Below, one piece after another: positions 21,859 through 32,914 of a stretch of 64,000 nucleotides of DNA; the first letter of the stretch is position 1; the number at the start of each line of letters is the position of its first letter. The notes beneath the pieces are model-generated. The model did not search any database, was not told the DNA's origin, and saw only the letters and a list, made by a program, of their open reading frames with translations. The translations under genes were made by a program, and so were the position numbers. The stretch is taken from positions 48,429 through 112,428 of the forward strand of contig JASANE010018349.1 in the NCBI GenBank assembly GCA_030248225.1, read 5' to 3'. This DNA comes from Trileptium ribeirensis. Taxonomy: Eukaryota; Nematoda; Enoplea; Enoplida; Thoracostomopsidae.

Positions 21859-22192
21859 ATGAACAACCCATACCTACTAGGACTACACAGACAGCTAAAA
21901 CAGACGCAAAACCATGTAGACTCTGCAAAAATTAGCGCTGATATAGTTGAACATAACTTCCGATGAAGACATTTCAACTTTATTTTCCAAACGTTTACAT
22001 TCCAAAGTCAAACATTTGTTCAGTCATCTTAAACCAAAAAAGCAAGATACGAACAACCGTGTTCAATACAATGACGCATCTGTAAGTTTTACTTTGGATG
22101 ATGTTATTAAATATCTAGAAATCCATAGCGGGAAACTTTCTGATAATCGTCCATTACATCATTTCGAAGCGAGCATATCCAGGGTGTACTAA
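21859..22192 (+). pseudogene. Unassigned ORF relic, possibly part of the Polinton-like element
   Basis: An ATG at 21859 starts a protein-like reading, MNNPYLLGLHRQLKQTQNHV, for about 34 codons. It then appears to continue in a neighbouring frame from about 21947 as SDEDISTLFSKRLHSKVKHL and on to the stop at 22192. Codon choice and the hydrophilic character look coding. I do not recognise a domain. Its position after the integrase and ATPase, on the same strand, is the only reason to link it to the element. Confidence 0.35.
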
Positions 22193-24020
22193 ATGGAGCT
22201 TTAGAAAGAGAAGTAAATTAAATGGAAGTTATTACTTGGAAATGTTTATACTTATAAATATGTCGTCAACTACGTTTAAAGCCTGTGAATCCAATGATGG
22301 ACAGTACCTGTCAAAATTTATGTATGATTCCTAAATGGCGACTATCCTTACCAATATCAAAACAGGGACCGTCCATGTTCACCTTTTAAGTTAAGGAACT
22401 ACAGGGCTGAAAACTTGAAACCTACTTTTTGCAGAATTAAAGCATGTTTGTCATTTACCTTGAAGTCTAGATCTAGATGCTCAGTAGCCCCAAGTGCAAA
22501 ATAAGTCCTATGTTAATTTCAAAAGTCATGTTGCTGAGGAGCTAATCATACATATTTTTATTGTTCGGGAGCAGTAAGAATTTCACTTTTTATTTAATTT
22601 CATTTTGATGTTTTCACGGTTGTATAAACTGAATATATTCATGATTCTGACCAGTTTCGTAAATCCTGCTGTGGAATGTGATTGTAATGTTTAGTAAAAG
22701 TAATCTGGTTATGATGCGTCAACATACGAAATAATACGTAGATATATCGACGTATATATTTTTACGCAAGATCAACTGCTTTCACAATTTTTGTAATGTA
22801 ACATAGTTCTTCACAGATTCCTGGTAAGACCCTCTCAATAATAAAGACATTATTTTCGGAAGACGGAAAAAATGGGCGGCATCTTAGTTTGGCGGTGAAT
22901 TAACATAGGTGTAGTGTGATTTTGGTGCTTCAGGAATGAAAGGTTCTATGTAGGGTTGTGCTGAAACATTCTGGGTTAAACATGTTCATGAGATTTATCG
23001 TGGCAGTTAACATGTTCATGAGATTGATCGTGGCAGTTAACTTAGCAAACCTGAGACATTCTTCCGCAAGTCTAATATTTACTATTGGCTTTTCGCTCGT
23101 CTCACTTCTACTATTGTATAAATCATGTTTTTGGGATTTACGCGTTATGGAAATTCTAAAATAGTTGCACCAAGTGTATCTGATTCTGTGAAAAGGATCT
23201 TCCAATTTCACTGACGTTATCTATAGTAAATGCGATTGTGGGCTCATGTCACCTTTTACGTTTATACGCTATATAGCTAGAAAGAAGAGGTTTATTCAGT
23301 TCATTACGAGTTCGGGGGTAGGCCCCGTCTCTGGTTTACACTTATTATAAAGTTTATATGAGGACTTTAGCTTTGGTTAAAGCTCAGGATTTGTATATCG
23401 AGTTACGCCCGAATTGGCAGGAATATAGTACTGCGTGTGTGGTTATGCTTTTTACTGAACGAGCTTTTGATTCCTGAATGATAGTACTGAATCATCATTC
23501 AAAATTGAAACCTGTTAACAATACGTGAGTTTTTATATCACATTTATGGAATCAGGTGTAAACTAAAATGTCTAATTTGTAACATCATAATATAGCTGAA
23601 GACTCCATCTAGTGTAATTTTTAATCTTTTCCAATTGGAGCCCTTGTCCTAGTTTTGCTTTAAATTTCAATACTTAAACCAAGAGTTATAATCTGACAAC
23701 ATTCTCATAATTTTGACATTGTGCTGTATTTAATTAACGCTTATCACTCAATCATTAGAAAACTTTGTGCGTTATTTACAAAATATTAAAACATGTACAA
23801 ATGAAAAACACTTGTCTGCTGAAGTCAGCCTTCGACCAAAATGTAACCACCATGAAAATTACCGCAGTCCTGCACGACCTGCACAGGCTAGTGTGATCTA
23901 TCATAAACTTTTAAAATTTGATTGCTATTGCAAGTAAATGTACTTTTGTAGGGATATTACTGAAGATTTATTACCCCTTACATTGACATATAAAACTAGT
24001 TATTTGTTTGGCCCGTCCGT
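22193..24020. other. No gene recognised; 30-bp duplication at 22981
   Basis: The stretch is AT-rich with short ORFs only. At 22981-23040 a 30-bp unit (CATGTTCATGAGATTTATCG and GTGGCAGTTAA-type end) is directly repeated with one difference. It creates overlapping ORFs on both strands at 22930-23211 that are not taken as genes. Confidence 0.45.
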
Positions 24021-24293
24021 CTTTACTTTGTTTTGTGACGAAATCCAGATATATATCTTTATCAACAAACAATAATAACAGAAACTAAAAAGTAACAGCA
24101 TGACGCTGGATCATTACGATTGATGAAAGAAACTGCGATGAAGACTAGAAATGCACCGGCGTATGTAGCGAGAGTTCTCTGATAAGCAATCCAAGGCATA
24201 TCGCTTTCAAAGAAATGCCGCTTCAACGCCTCAAATACAAGCCCATTCAACGAAAAGCCGACGACTTATTCAAATGAGCTTCATGCGGCTACA
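24021..24293 (-). repeat. 3' LTR of the gypsy element
   Basis: The sequence matches 28151-28422. Shared blocks include ACTTTGTTTTGT, TTTTTATCAACAAACAATAA (with small variation), AACAGAAAC, CAACGAAAAGCCGAC and TTCAAATGAG-TCATGCGGCTACA. The outer edge is uncertain by several bases. Confidence 0.8.
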
Positions 24294-24299
24294 TGAGAC

Positions 24300-25640
24300 C
24301 CCATCGGAAGAGTGGAGCTCGAATCCCCAAATTGCATCAGTAGCGAATCGAACCTACTGGTAGTTAGAGTACATCAATGGTGGCGTGGACGTATTGCTGA
24401 TTTTAGCTGTGGAGCTGTAGACGATTGAGGCTGCCTAGTAGCACGTATTAGTGTTGATGACTACGTTTCTGCAGCCGGTGGCTGCAACCAGCGGTCGCTT
24501 TGCGTAATTCGTGCCAGACGCCCCGATGTTTGGTACCGCCGTCGATGGCCGAATTGTATCGTCGAATGTGAGGGCGTTAGACCACGACGAATCGGCCCGT
24601 ACCAAAGAATTTGATGGCAACGTCGTCAGGACGTAGGCTTTTACATTCGAGCAGTGTACCTGTCATCAGGACTTTGAGCGTGCGCCACAAATGATAACCA
24701 GGAAGTTCGCCCAGATTACTGAGTCGACCTTATCGATTTAGTGTGATGTCGCTTGCGAATAATCACGATCACTGGTTGTATTGTCTTGTGACCAGGTGAG
24801 TGAGGTATTCACGCGATCTAGCGAACGAGTGTCTTCGCGAGAGGTTGTTCATGAGAATGGTTTTCGGTCCCATTCTGCCCTCTCGGTATGGCCCATTGCA
24901 ATGATGCTCAACGCTGTTGAACGCCATTTCGTTCCGAAACCAAACGAACTTCGCCTTTACAGAATCGCCAGGATTGTGCGCTGTTGAATGAATATGTTTT
25001 CGATCTCGAGGTGTCATAGCGTCGGCCTTTAGTCGCAAATCGTCGGCACATTATGAAGTCTTTGATCGTGTCTCTTTAGCGTAATCGGGCAATGACCTTT
25101 GTAACTGAATGCGATCGCCCAGTATGAGCTATGTCCGCTCGAATCCTGAGTCGTTGACGGTGCTCCGAATGCCAAGAAGAAACAGTAGATTACGGACTCA
25201 TTCGCGGCATGCGCGTCGTGCGCGTAGAGCGTTTTTAAGCCTACGATGAAAACGTTCGACTGGATACGCCGTTGTACGTTGCCGTACCTACCATCCGGCA
25301 TCCCACCATGCCATCATACCATGCCAGACTTAGGATTGACTATTCATAGACAACATCGGCAGATAGCCTGCATTCGAAAGGCTCTGGAACGACGCAAATA
25401 TGCATGCATACATTGTCGAAATATTGAAGGCAGGGCTGCACGATTCTTGTCGTCGTATCAGATTTGTTTGCCGTTGACAGACGATCGTCGGATCGGATGC
25501 GTTGTTTTAAAAACGTTTACAGATGTTGATCATCGAGTTGCCTTCTGCAATTTTATAGATCGTTGGTGTGGCTTGAAATACAGCAATTGTTTGGCGCGAA
25601 GGTCGGTCGGCGACAATATTTTCAGTACGAGCGACGTGTA
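24300..25640 (-). pseudogene. Gypsy integrase region, degraded
   Basis: On the minus strand, readings at about 25300-24770 include AFGAPSTTQDSSG, the counterpart of the FG(V/A)PST-TTDRG segment of gypsy integrases. Here the sequence after PST is altered and the catalytic Asp context is damaged. Further on, the block around KRHDQRLHNVP and the WRSTALSII-like block recall the integrase C-terminal half. Frameshifts are frequent and domain edges are approximate. A plus-strand ORF of 131 codons at 25246-25641 is a shadow. Confidence 0.5.
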
Positions 25641-25649
25641 GAACCGTAA

Positions 25650-26200
25650 TACCGATTTCGGATATATACGATAGCCATCGGCACTGTTGATGGCTCGGAT
25701 TCTTCTTGTTAAAGCAAGAGACCAGCGGCTTGTGGTCTGTATATAATCACTGGATGACCAAAAAGCTACCCAAATTGTTTGAGACTGAGAACAATAATTG
25801 CCATCTGTTCATGGCCGAACATTGAGTTATTTCTTTCGCTGTCGTTGAAGTTTCGAGAAAATAGGGTTGGACTCAGCTCGCCGTTGCTAATCCGATGGAA
25901 AACTTCATCTGCGGCTTGTTTCGATGTGTCTGTCATCAGGACAATTTCAGAATCACGTTACGGGTAAATGAGCATAGGACCCTCAACGATCTTCTGCTTT
26001 AAAGTGCAGAAGGAAGATTCGACGTCATCAGACCGTTTGATTTTCACTCCTTTGAGGCATTCAGTGATTCGAGAATAGCGATCGATGATGTGTTATAAAA
26101 CCACACAGACCATCTAATCGCCGTAACTCACTGATCGTTCTTGGCTGCGGGCATCGATTGATCGCCTCAACATTGCGCCCCAGTAACCGGAATTCCATCT
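25650..26200 (-). pseudogene. Gypsy RNase H region, degraded
   Basis: In minus-strand frames an RNase H-like segment can be traced: a SKLQRQRKK block near 25860-25820, then a VSVSNNL-like helix, then an IYTDHKP-like reading near 25740. It sits between the RT and integrase as expected. Stops interrupt every frame. This assignment rests on order and short motifs. Confidence 0.45.
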
Positions 26201-26910
26201 GTAGATATTTCAAGAAATCGGACTGTCGGTATAAGGAATTCGAATTTCATTCGTTTGAGTCTGAGTCCATATTCGTAGAGACGTGCGAATGCGCGGTTGG
26301 GTGTTCGCGATGTTCATCTCCGGCAACACTTGCCACGACAATACCGTCGATGTACTTTTGGACGAATGGCATGTAGTGGGATACATCAGGTGCTGGAACG
26401 TTAGTGACATGTTTTGCAGACTAAATAGATTGGGACGGTAGAGGAACATGCCGAATGGTGTTTTTCTTATAGCCCTCTTTTCGACATAGTCCGGTGTTAT
26501 CGGAATTTGGTGAAATGCTTTGACGCGATCTAGCTTGCTGAAGAGTCGACATGAGTCTGAGTCTGAATTCGTCGGTTGTGTCATTGATATTCGGCACCGA
26601 ATAGCGATCGAGCACCGTTCGAATATTGAATTTGAGGTAGTTGCCATATGGTCGCAACCGCCATACGATTTCTTGAAAATGTGAAGTGGAGTTGCCCGGA
26701 TCAATTTTCTTCGTTGCGCAATTTCGGCGCGTGCGAGCTCGGCAATATAGTTTTTGGTCCTTGATGTTTGTTGCCAAATAGTCTGCGCGGCCTTGCAAAG
26801 CTCGGTGGACCACGCGTGATGACGGGATGCTGAATATACAATGGGATCCGATATATAACAGGAGCGTTATCTGACGATTCCTCGACCACGGACTTCAATC
26901 GCACCTTCAA
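26201..26910 (-). pseudogene. Gypsy reverse transcriptase, broken
   Basis: Minus-strand frames give an AEIAQRRKL-like lead near 26730, then LRPYGNYLKFNIRTVLDRYS with VPNI near 26650-26570. SKLDRVKAFHQIPITPD follows near 26540-26490 (KLD is the first catalytic Asp block), then TPFGMFLY near 26460 and QNMSLTFQHLMYP near 26415. The catalytic tetrad, read at about 26359-26340, is YIDG and not YIDD, so a key Asp is lost. At least two frameshifts separate these blocks. The order and wording of the motifs are those of Ty3/gypsy RT. Confidence 0.85.
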
Positions 26911-27011
26911 GTCTGGGACAAAGGACCTCTTCGCACTTATTTGAAGGAAGTGCGCGTCACAGGTTTGGTTTCCAGATCAATGATCTCCATGCCTGCAGTT
27001 AGCGCTTGGTC

Positions 27012-28150
27012 TCATGCTGTTATCGCCGCAGTTGATTGACTGTGTGTGCGCTCGCAGGAAATCATGACCCAATAACGGCTGAACGACGACGGCAATGATG
27101 CATCGCCATTGATACGATTTGTTAACGCTGTAAGCCGGAATTGCAATGTTATATAACCGTACGATTTAATCGGTTCAGCGTTAGCGGCTGTTAAATTCTC
27201 GAAGTCGTATGACGTTGTAGGCAGAGCGAAAAAGAGCGACAGCAATGTTATATTATAATGTCGATAAGCGTCGTGTCGACCGTTTTTACGGCTACACTAA
27301 TTGAGTATAGTTTATCAGCTGCCGCGCTGTCGACTAAGTTTGGTCCTTTCCCGAATTTTTGCGAATGTTTCATTGCCATGGTTGACGGCATCGTATCGCG
27401 TCGCTAGCAAAACGAAAGTGATAATAGCAATTTGATCTGCTCTGGCTTCGCTGTGGGGAGCCGTAATGCGACCTAGCGCTTTGTCTGTTACTATTAGCGA
27501 CTAGGTGATAGCGGCAATATAGGTCTCGTTTACATTGACCTTTTGTATGGCTGCATTGCTTGGACTATGGAGCAAAGCTTGCTCAACCGCTTTTCGAACT
27601 ATTCGAATCAATCGTTCTTGTCTCTGATCTCACCGCAGCTGGCGTCATTTTTCTTCGATTGATGCCATACGCGTTGTCTGGAAAATGTACTAAGTGTAAA
27701 TGGATGCCCACACCGGACTCCCGGTTAACACTCAATTCTGATTTTTTCGCACTGGTGGAAAATCAGATGATTGCTTTTCGAATAGTTTGCGCGTTGACAC
27801 CGTTGTTTGGCACCGACTGTCGTAGGGTGTCGCCCTAGTTGTTCCGAAATCGTCGTTAGGATTCGGATAAATTGACCAATGTATGACCGTGCTAGGGATA
27901 ACGATTGATGAATCGTTGATAAACTTTATGGTTCCAGTAATAGTTGCTGATTATCCACGCTAGACGCTCCGTTACCAGAAACCACTGTGTCGGATCGATT
28001 GTGGTTCTTTCCCGTTTGTTCGACTTGCGGTACCGTTGAACGAATGAGCGTTATTCGTCCACCAACGGTCGTCCTCATTGATTCCATTGCTTTGTTCGCT
28101 TTGAGCAGCGAACCATCCCGTCTGCTTCATCAATGTGTGACCCGCTGCTC
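27012..28150 (-). pseudogene. 5' internal region of the gypsy element, probable gag/protease
   Basis: Minus-strand ORFs at 27012-27245, 27972-28178 and 28075-28272 and the open stretch between them lie where gag and protease are expected. No zinc knuckle or protease DTG triad could be read with confidence. The piece SKRTKQWNQ/RWWTNNAHSFNG near 28100-28040 looks protein-like. Function is inferred from position only. Confidence 0.4.
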
Positions 28151-28422
28151 TTACTTTGTTTTGTAACAAAATCCTCAAATGATAGATTTTTTAACAAACA
28201 ACAATAACAGAAACAGAAGAATAACAGCATGAATTTGGAGCAGGAAGCATTATGAAATGAAATTGCGATCAAGAATAGAAATACACCTGCTTATACAATG
28301 AAAATTTTCCCACGTACAAAGGAAGGCCTACACTCTCTCAAAAAATATCGCTTCAATGACTCAAACAAATGCTGTTTCAAAGAAAAGCCGACTAAGTATT
28401 CAAATGAGGTCATGCGGCTACA
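28151..28422 (-). repeat. 5' LTR of the gypsy element
   Basis: This is the partner of 24021-24293. It shares TTACTTTGTTTTGTAAC, TTTTTTAACAAACAACAATA, ACAGAAAC, CAAAGAAAAGCCGACT and ATTCAAATGAGGTCATGCGG. In the minus orientation it starts TGTAGCCGCATGA. No recognisable tRNA primer-binding site adjoins its inner edge, which is probably decayed. Confidence 0.8.
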
Positions 28423-28589
28423 TTTTTTTTGGAAATACTGGATTTAAGGCCCTATAATTACGTAATCTGGCGCATATTTCAGAGTACGTTTTTCTCGTGT
28501 GATGTTAGTTGGTAATCAGTCATTTACTGACGGTCTATATATCGTTTATAAAAATGTAGGCTAATGTAAATTTTATGGGCGCAAGTGAA

Positions 28590-28770
28590 TTTCATGATAT
28601 GCCGCTTTCCATATACTAAGTTTAAGCTTTAACCTAGCGTAAGCTAAAGCTTCTATGTGATCCATCTAGTAAGCCTAAGCCTAAGACTGGGGCTACCGCC
28701 CTAGAACACCCGCACTGAAGCCGTTTTTTGCAACGATATGACGTCCGGCACCTATAGGTGACATGTGTTA
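28590..28770. repeat. Copy of a CTAAGCCTAAG-type repeat family
   Basis: The motifs GATATGCCGCTTTCCATATA, CTAAG and TAAGCCTAAGCCTAAG, with GATATGACGTCCGGC at the end, recur in altered order and orientation near 30040-30110 and 41760-41880. The TTAGGC-like steps resemble short telomere-type repeats but are part of a palindromic repeat unit here. Confidence 0.45.
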
Positions 28771-30030
28771 AAATCGGTATATGTTTATAAAACTGCATTG
28801 AAAAATCGGAAAATAACAAAACAGACCATTTCATTAAAGAATTTCATCACGGCAGACGAATTTGGGAAAATTAACCAACTTTAATAAACATAGAAATCCC
28901 TAAGATAAAATAGAACTTGCTTCCAAACCATAAACCTTAGACCAAAATTTCGAATTTTACAAAAAACGACGAGGGATTGCGGCATCTGCTTCCAATTCTA
29001 AAAACGCAGTCGCGATTGGGACAAATGAATTGCGCTATTAATACCGCAAACGAAAATTACATGTTGATGTGCGTTGAAAACAGTTCGTTTAAAAATTCAC
29101 TAGAACAAAGTTGAAGGCTGCTACTGGACGTAGTCCAGTTTTCCTACCTGTAGTATTTACTATTTGGCCAGTAAAATTTGCTTGCTTATTGAATCTACTG
29201 TGTGTATTTAAATGTATATATTAGGTTGTTTTCTTTATCGCCTTGTTTATGCAACATAAAAAGATAATATGATAATCTTGCATAACCAGAAACATTCTAC
29301 TGGTCGTGTCTCGCGGTTTGCGCAACATAAAAGATCGATCTTTACTTCAATGTATTATATATAATATGCCGCATTTTTATGATGCTTACAAACATCATTG
29401 TCAATTCAGAAAAAAGCCTAATCTATTTGGACACATGAGCGGTTCGCTGTACAATTGCTGAGCGCCGAGTCAAATAAATATCTTGAATATCTGAAAACGA
29501 ATGGTTTCGCTTTATTATAAGTCTTTGAAAATAGTTGGTTGTTTATCGCGTTTATATCCGCGCTTTACCATTTTTAGACATAATAAATCTAATAAGAAAG
29601 TTTGTTTTGCGGGACAACTAAAAGTTTATTATATTACATTCACACCATGTAAGTTTCTGACTGAAATGTGGGAATAAGTATGAAAATGATGCTTATCACC
29701 CGGCTGAACGATAACATCAATTTTATCGGATCACAAGTACTGATTCGTAGCTATATAAGTGTGAAAATCAAAAGTGTTGTTAGTTACGGCTTCAGCTGTT
29801 GCCTATTGTTTTCAGATTTTGTGTTTTTTGCATAATAAAATCATTCAACTTAAATTAATCTGTCAAGGCACGCATAGAATAGACGCATCACGTTTGTTGT
29901 ATGCACATTCATAACGGTAAACAGCTAAGGTTAGGGTTTATTTAGGCTGGAAAATGACTAAATCAAATTAATACCTCACACCTTATACCTTGTTGCCATG
30001 GACTTGTGTAGCAACCATGTGCGTTAAAAA
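28771..30030. other. No gene recognised
   Basis: AT-rich sequence in which no exon, repeat or RNA gene could be supported. Confidence 0.4.
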
Positions 30031-30039
30031 TTCCAAAGA

Positions 30040-30390
30040 AAAACCTTAAATGCCGTGACGTCATATCTCATATAATGCCGTTCTTTAGACACTAAACTTA
30101 AGGATAAACTAGGGAAGCAGGATTCAAAGTACACATATAAACTGTCGACATGTTTCTCATTATAAATGCCCAAGGTCCTAGGTCCGAGGGGGTAGTCCGG
30201 GGGGTACGATCCGGGAGGCCAGTGGCGCGGCGGGGGGGGGTTGCGGCACCAGTACTGAAAAAAGTACCTATGGGTTCGGCAACTGTGGCGTCTCCACAGG
30301 GGGACGTTTTGCCTGTCAGCGGATAGCCGGGTCCTCGAGCAGAGTTTGGAAATCAGGAGATAGTAACCCTCCCCTACCGGCATGAGCATG
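30040..30390. repeat. Repeat ending in a GC island
   Basis: It starts with TGCCGTGACGTCATATCTCA, the inverted counterpart of a motif at 28733, followed by ATGCCGTTCTTTAGACACTA. It then passes into an unusually GC-rich tract (30175-30330) with long G runs. A 121-codon minus-strand ORF spans it but has no domain and reflects composition. Confidence 0.4.
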
Positions 30391-32080
30391 TATAGTTCTT
30401 ATATGTGCCACGTAGGTTCAAGTGAAGTTGCTAGATTTATACTTAGAGAATTAAACTTATTTGGTATTATAACGGTGGAAAGATGCAATTGCATCAGGTA
30501 TTCGGCTCTCGTTTATATTATGAATTACAAGATACATTTTCGTGTTAAGTGATCACAGAACGCAAGTCTGAATTATTTATTATAATTTTAAGAGCTACGG
30601 CTTACTATTGGTTTTCACTTTTGACTACTAGGTATACAATGGAAACATTGTTTAGTTTTATAGAAAAAACCTTAATTTTCAACAAACTTTACAGCCTTAT
30701 TCCTTAAACATAAATTATAGGTTTAGAGATAGACGTTTGACTCCTGCAAACAGTGGAAAAATTGTATTACAATGGAAAATTTTTGTAATTTAGCGCTTTT
30801 TGCCACGAAACTTATTATGTTGAAGCTAAGATAAAATTAAATTAAAATCACTATTTTAGCAAATTTAATAACCAAAATTGACAAATGACTTATTTTAACT
30901 GCTTCATGTACTTGCCGTAACTGTAACTTAAACAATTTTTATTGAAACACAGCTTTTCGCATTTAAAGTATAAATTTTCATGGTGTGTAGTTGAAACCGT
31001 GTTCGAAAGTACTATATATGGCATTTTCTATTACAAATCGAAAAAGCATAAACGCACGGAAACTACACAAGATTCACGATATCTATTTTCTTTGCCTTAA
31101 ACACGTCGTATAAGTTTCAATTTTTTTAAAGAAAACGTATGTCATTATTCTCGTTAACCTCTTGATATTCAAAAAAGTCGATTAGGTGTTTGCTATCCAT
31201 TTGGCCCCACAAAAACTTGTTTAGAAATAAGTTAACTTTTCCCTGAAAGCTTAAAGCTAAAAGAACAGAACGGACCCTGTATTCCGGATATATGGAGTGT
31301 ATATCCTAAAAGACACAGCGTTGCCCGTATTTGATCGATGTCTAGAAAGCTATTGATAATTTCTCGCCGTGGTCGAACCGACTAGGGGGTTCCTTTGAGT
31401 GCCGTTTTGAAAGGCTAGGTGGTCCCTTTTTACCGGACTTGTTAAATATAAAAACAGCTCCATTAACCTCGAGTTGTCTCATCTATTTGAGAACGTCCAC
31501 AACTGGCCAAATTGCTTATTAGCGTCCGTTTTTCCCTCAACTGTTGACAAAATTTCGTTTTGTATATCTCACTGGGTGACGCGGAAGTGAGCTTCGATAA
31601 TACGTCATGATACAGGAGGTATACGCATTACAGTAATGATTGTGGTTAAGCAATCAAAATTTTGAAAATATATACAGTAGAATGTTTTTGTAATATACAA
31701 TGATAAAGTTTCTATACCATCGAAATAGGTTTAGTATTTGCATGCTTTGGGGCGAAAATAATTTATAAAACCGTGAGTACAGGCTTTCCTAGCTGTGAAA
31801 TTGTCTGATTTGTGCGGGTACCTACGTAAAGCATAAAATATCCGTTTTCAAACCTTTGTTTCAAAAATATCTTTGTTCCTAAAATTGCTTTAATATTGGC
31901 GGATTTCGCTTTACGAACTCATATAATTTCTCAAAATATTATAAATGTTTTCAATATGACACAAAATTTTAAAATTTTGATATTCAATTTTAGAAAACAG
32001 TCTATTGAAGCAAGCAAAACGATTTCACAAGCATCCAAGAACATGAACCTTTAAAGAAAACCTTGACCAGAAACTGCAGA
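30391..32080. other. No gene recognised
   Basis: AT-rich, featureless by eye, with no exon or repeat that could be supported. Confidence 0.4.
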
Positions 32081-32097
32081 GTAAAACACATTTTGTT

Positions 32098-32275
32098 ATG
32101 TTACATAATACATGTCGTATGTACCTTGGAACATATACAGCATGTCGTATGTCACATTGGTTACATACAACATGTCGTATGTATCCAAATTCACACACGG
32201 CGAGTGGTGGTAACCAGAGTTACATACGACATGTATGTGACTTTATCTTTATGCGACATGTCGTATGTCACAATG
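32098..32275. repeat. Cluster of CATGTCGTATGT palindromic motifs
   Basis: ACATGTCGTATGT or its inverted form occurs at about 32109, 32141, 32172, 32223 and 32257, within 170 bp. The consensus is the near-perfect palindrome CATACGACATGTCGTATG. The first three are evenly spaced by 31-32 bp in the same orientation, the last two are inverted or palindromic. Overlapping ORFs here are by-products of the repeat. Confidence 0.7.
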
Positions 32276-32914
32276 TTTAATATACGGCGTAGTTCTGTCT
32301 GGTCTCACAGTTTGTGACTTTATGCGGTGTACCGTTCAGGGATGCCAGTGCATGTGCATTGAGTTTCCCGCGCTCTACAACATGAGCTCAGGATGATCTA
32401 TATATTCTCCTAGGGTATAGAGGTATGACCGTTTTTATGTATTTTGGGTCTCCTGGTTCCATATATAGGTCGAGAAATATGTCGGATCATGAGGAAGTAA
32501 CGTCTTCACCCCTATGGGTGCCTATTTCATAAATGCGTTATGTCTCATCTTGCCCCACCTCCTGATGTGTTTTATCATAGCTTGTCCCCAGACTTAAAAT
32601 CGTTCCCGGATAAATATTAAGAGAAACGTTTCCCTACTGGTTTAAAATGAACCAAAGGTATGTTATTTGCAGTATATAATTAGATTTTCAATGTGCAACT
32701 CTCACATCAAAGACCTAAAACCCCAGTTTTAAAAATTCAGTTTTCTGAAAACCAATATCGATTTTTAAATATCTCGGCATTAGACTTCAGTGACCTCCAA
32801 GTAGGTTTTGAAATGTCTACTAAGAGATTGTTAATCCTTTCTCATAAATGACCAAGGATCCTTAAATTCGACCAGCATTTCTTACAAATGACCATAATTT
32901 TGGCCTGTACAATT

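Larger units (their letters stand above)
24021..28422 (-). mobile_element. Ty3/gypsy LTR retrotransposon, decayed, minus strand
   Basis: Two related ~270-bp direct repeats (24021-24293 and 28151-28422) flank about 3.9 kb that carries minus-strand pol readings. Their order, in the minus sense, is possible gag, then RT, RNase H and integrase. Read on the minus strand the LTRs begin TGTAGCCGCATGA and end near CAAAACAAAGTAA. A purine-rich ATGGGGTCTCA tract adjoins the 3' LTR as expected for a polypurine tract. RT motifs resemble the CsRn1-like branch of gypsy elements. All frames are broken and the LTRs have diverged strongly, so the insertion is old. No target duplication is convincing. Confidence 0.85.

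Noticed and set aside
24301..24320. tRNA-like CTCGAATCCCC motif
   Set aside because: No cloverleaf or A box could be folded around it; it lies inside the gypsy element.
25246..25641. 131-codon plus-strand ORF
   Set aside because: It lies opposite the gypsy integrase relic and has no domain of its own; it is a shadow frame.
30024..30389. 121-codon minus-strand ORF with Pro/Arg-rich sequence
   Set aside because: It follows a GC island with G runs; no domain, splice or start context.
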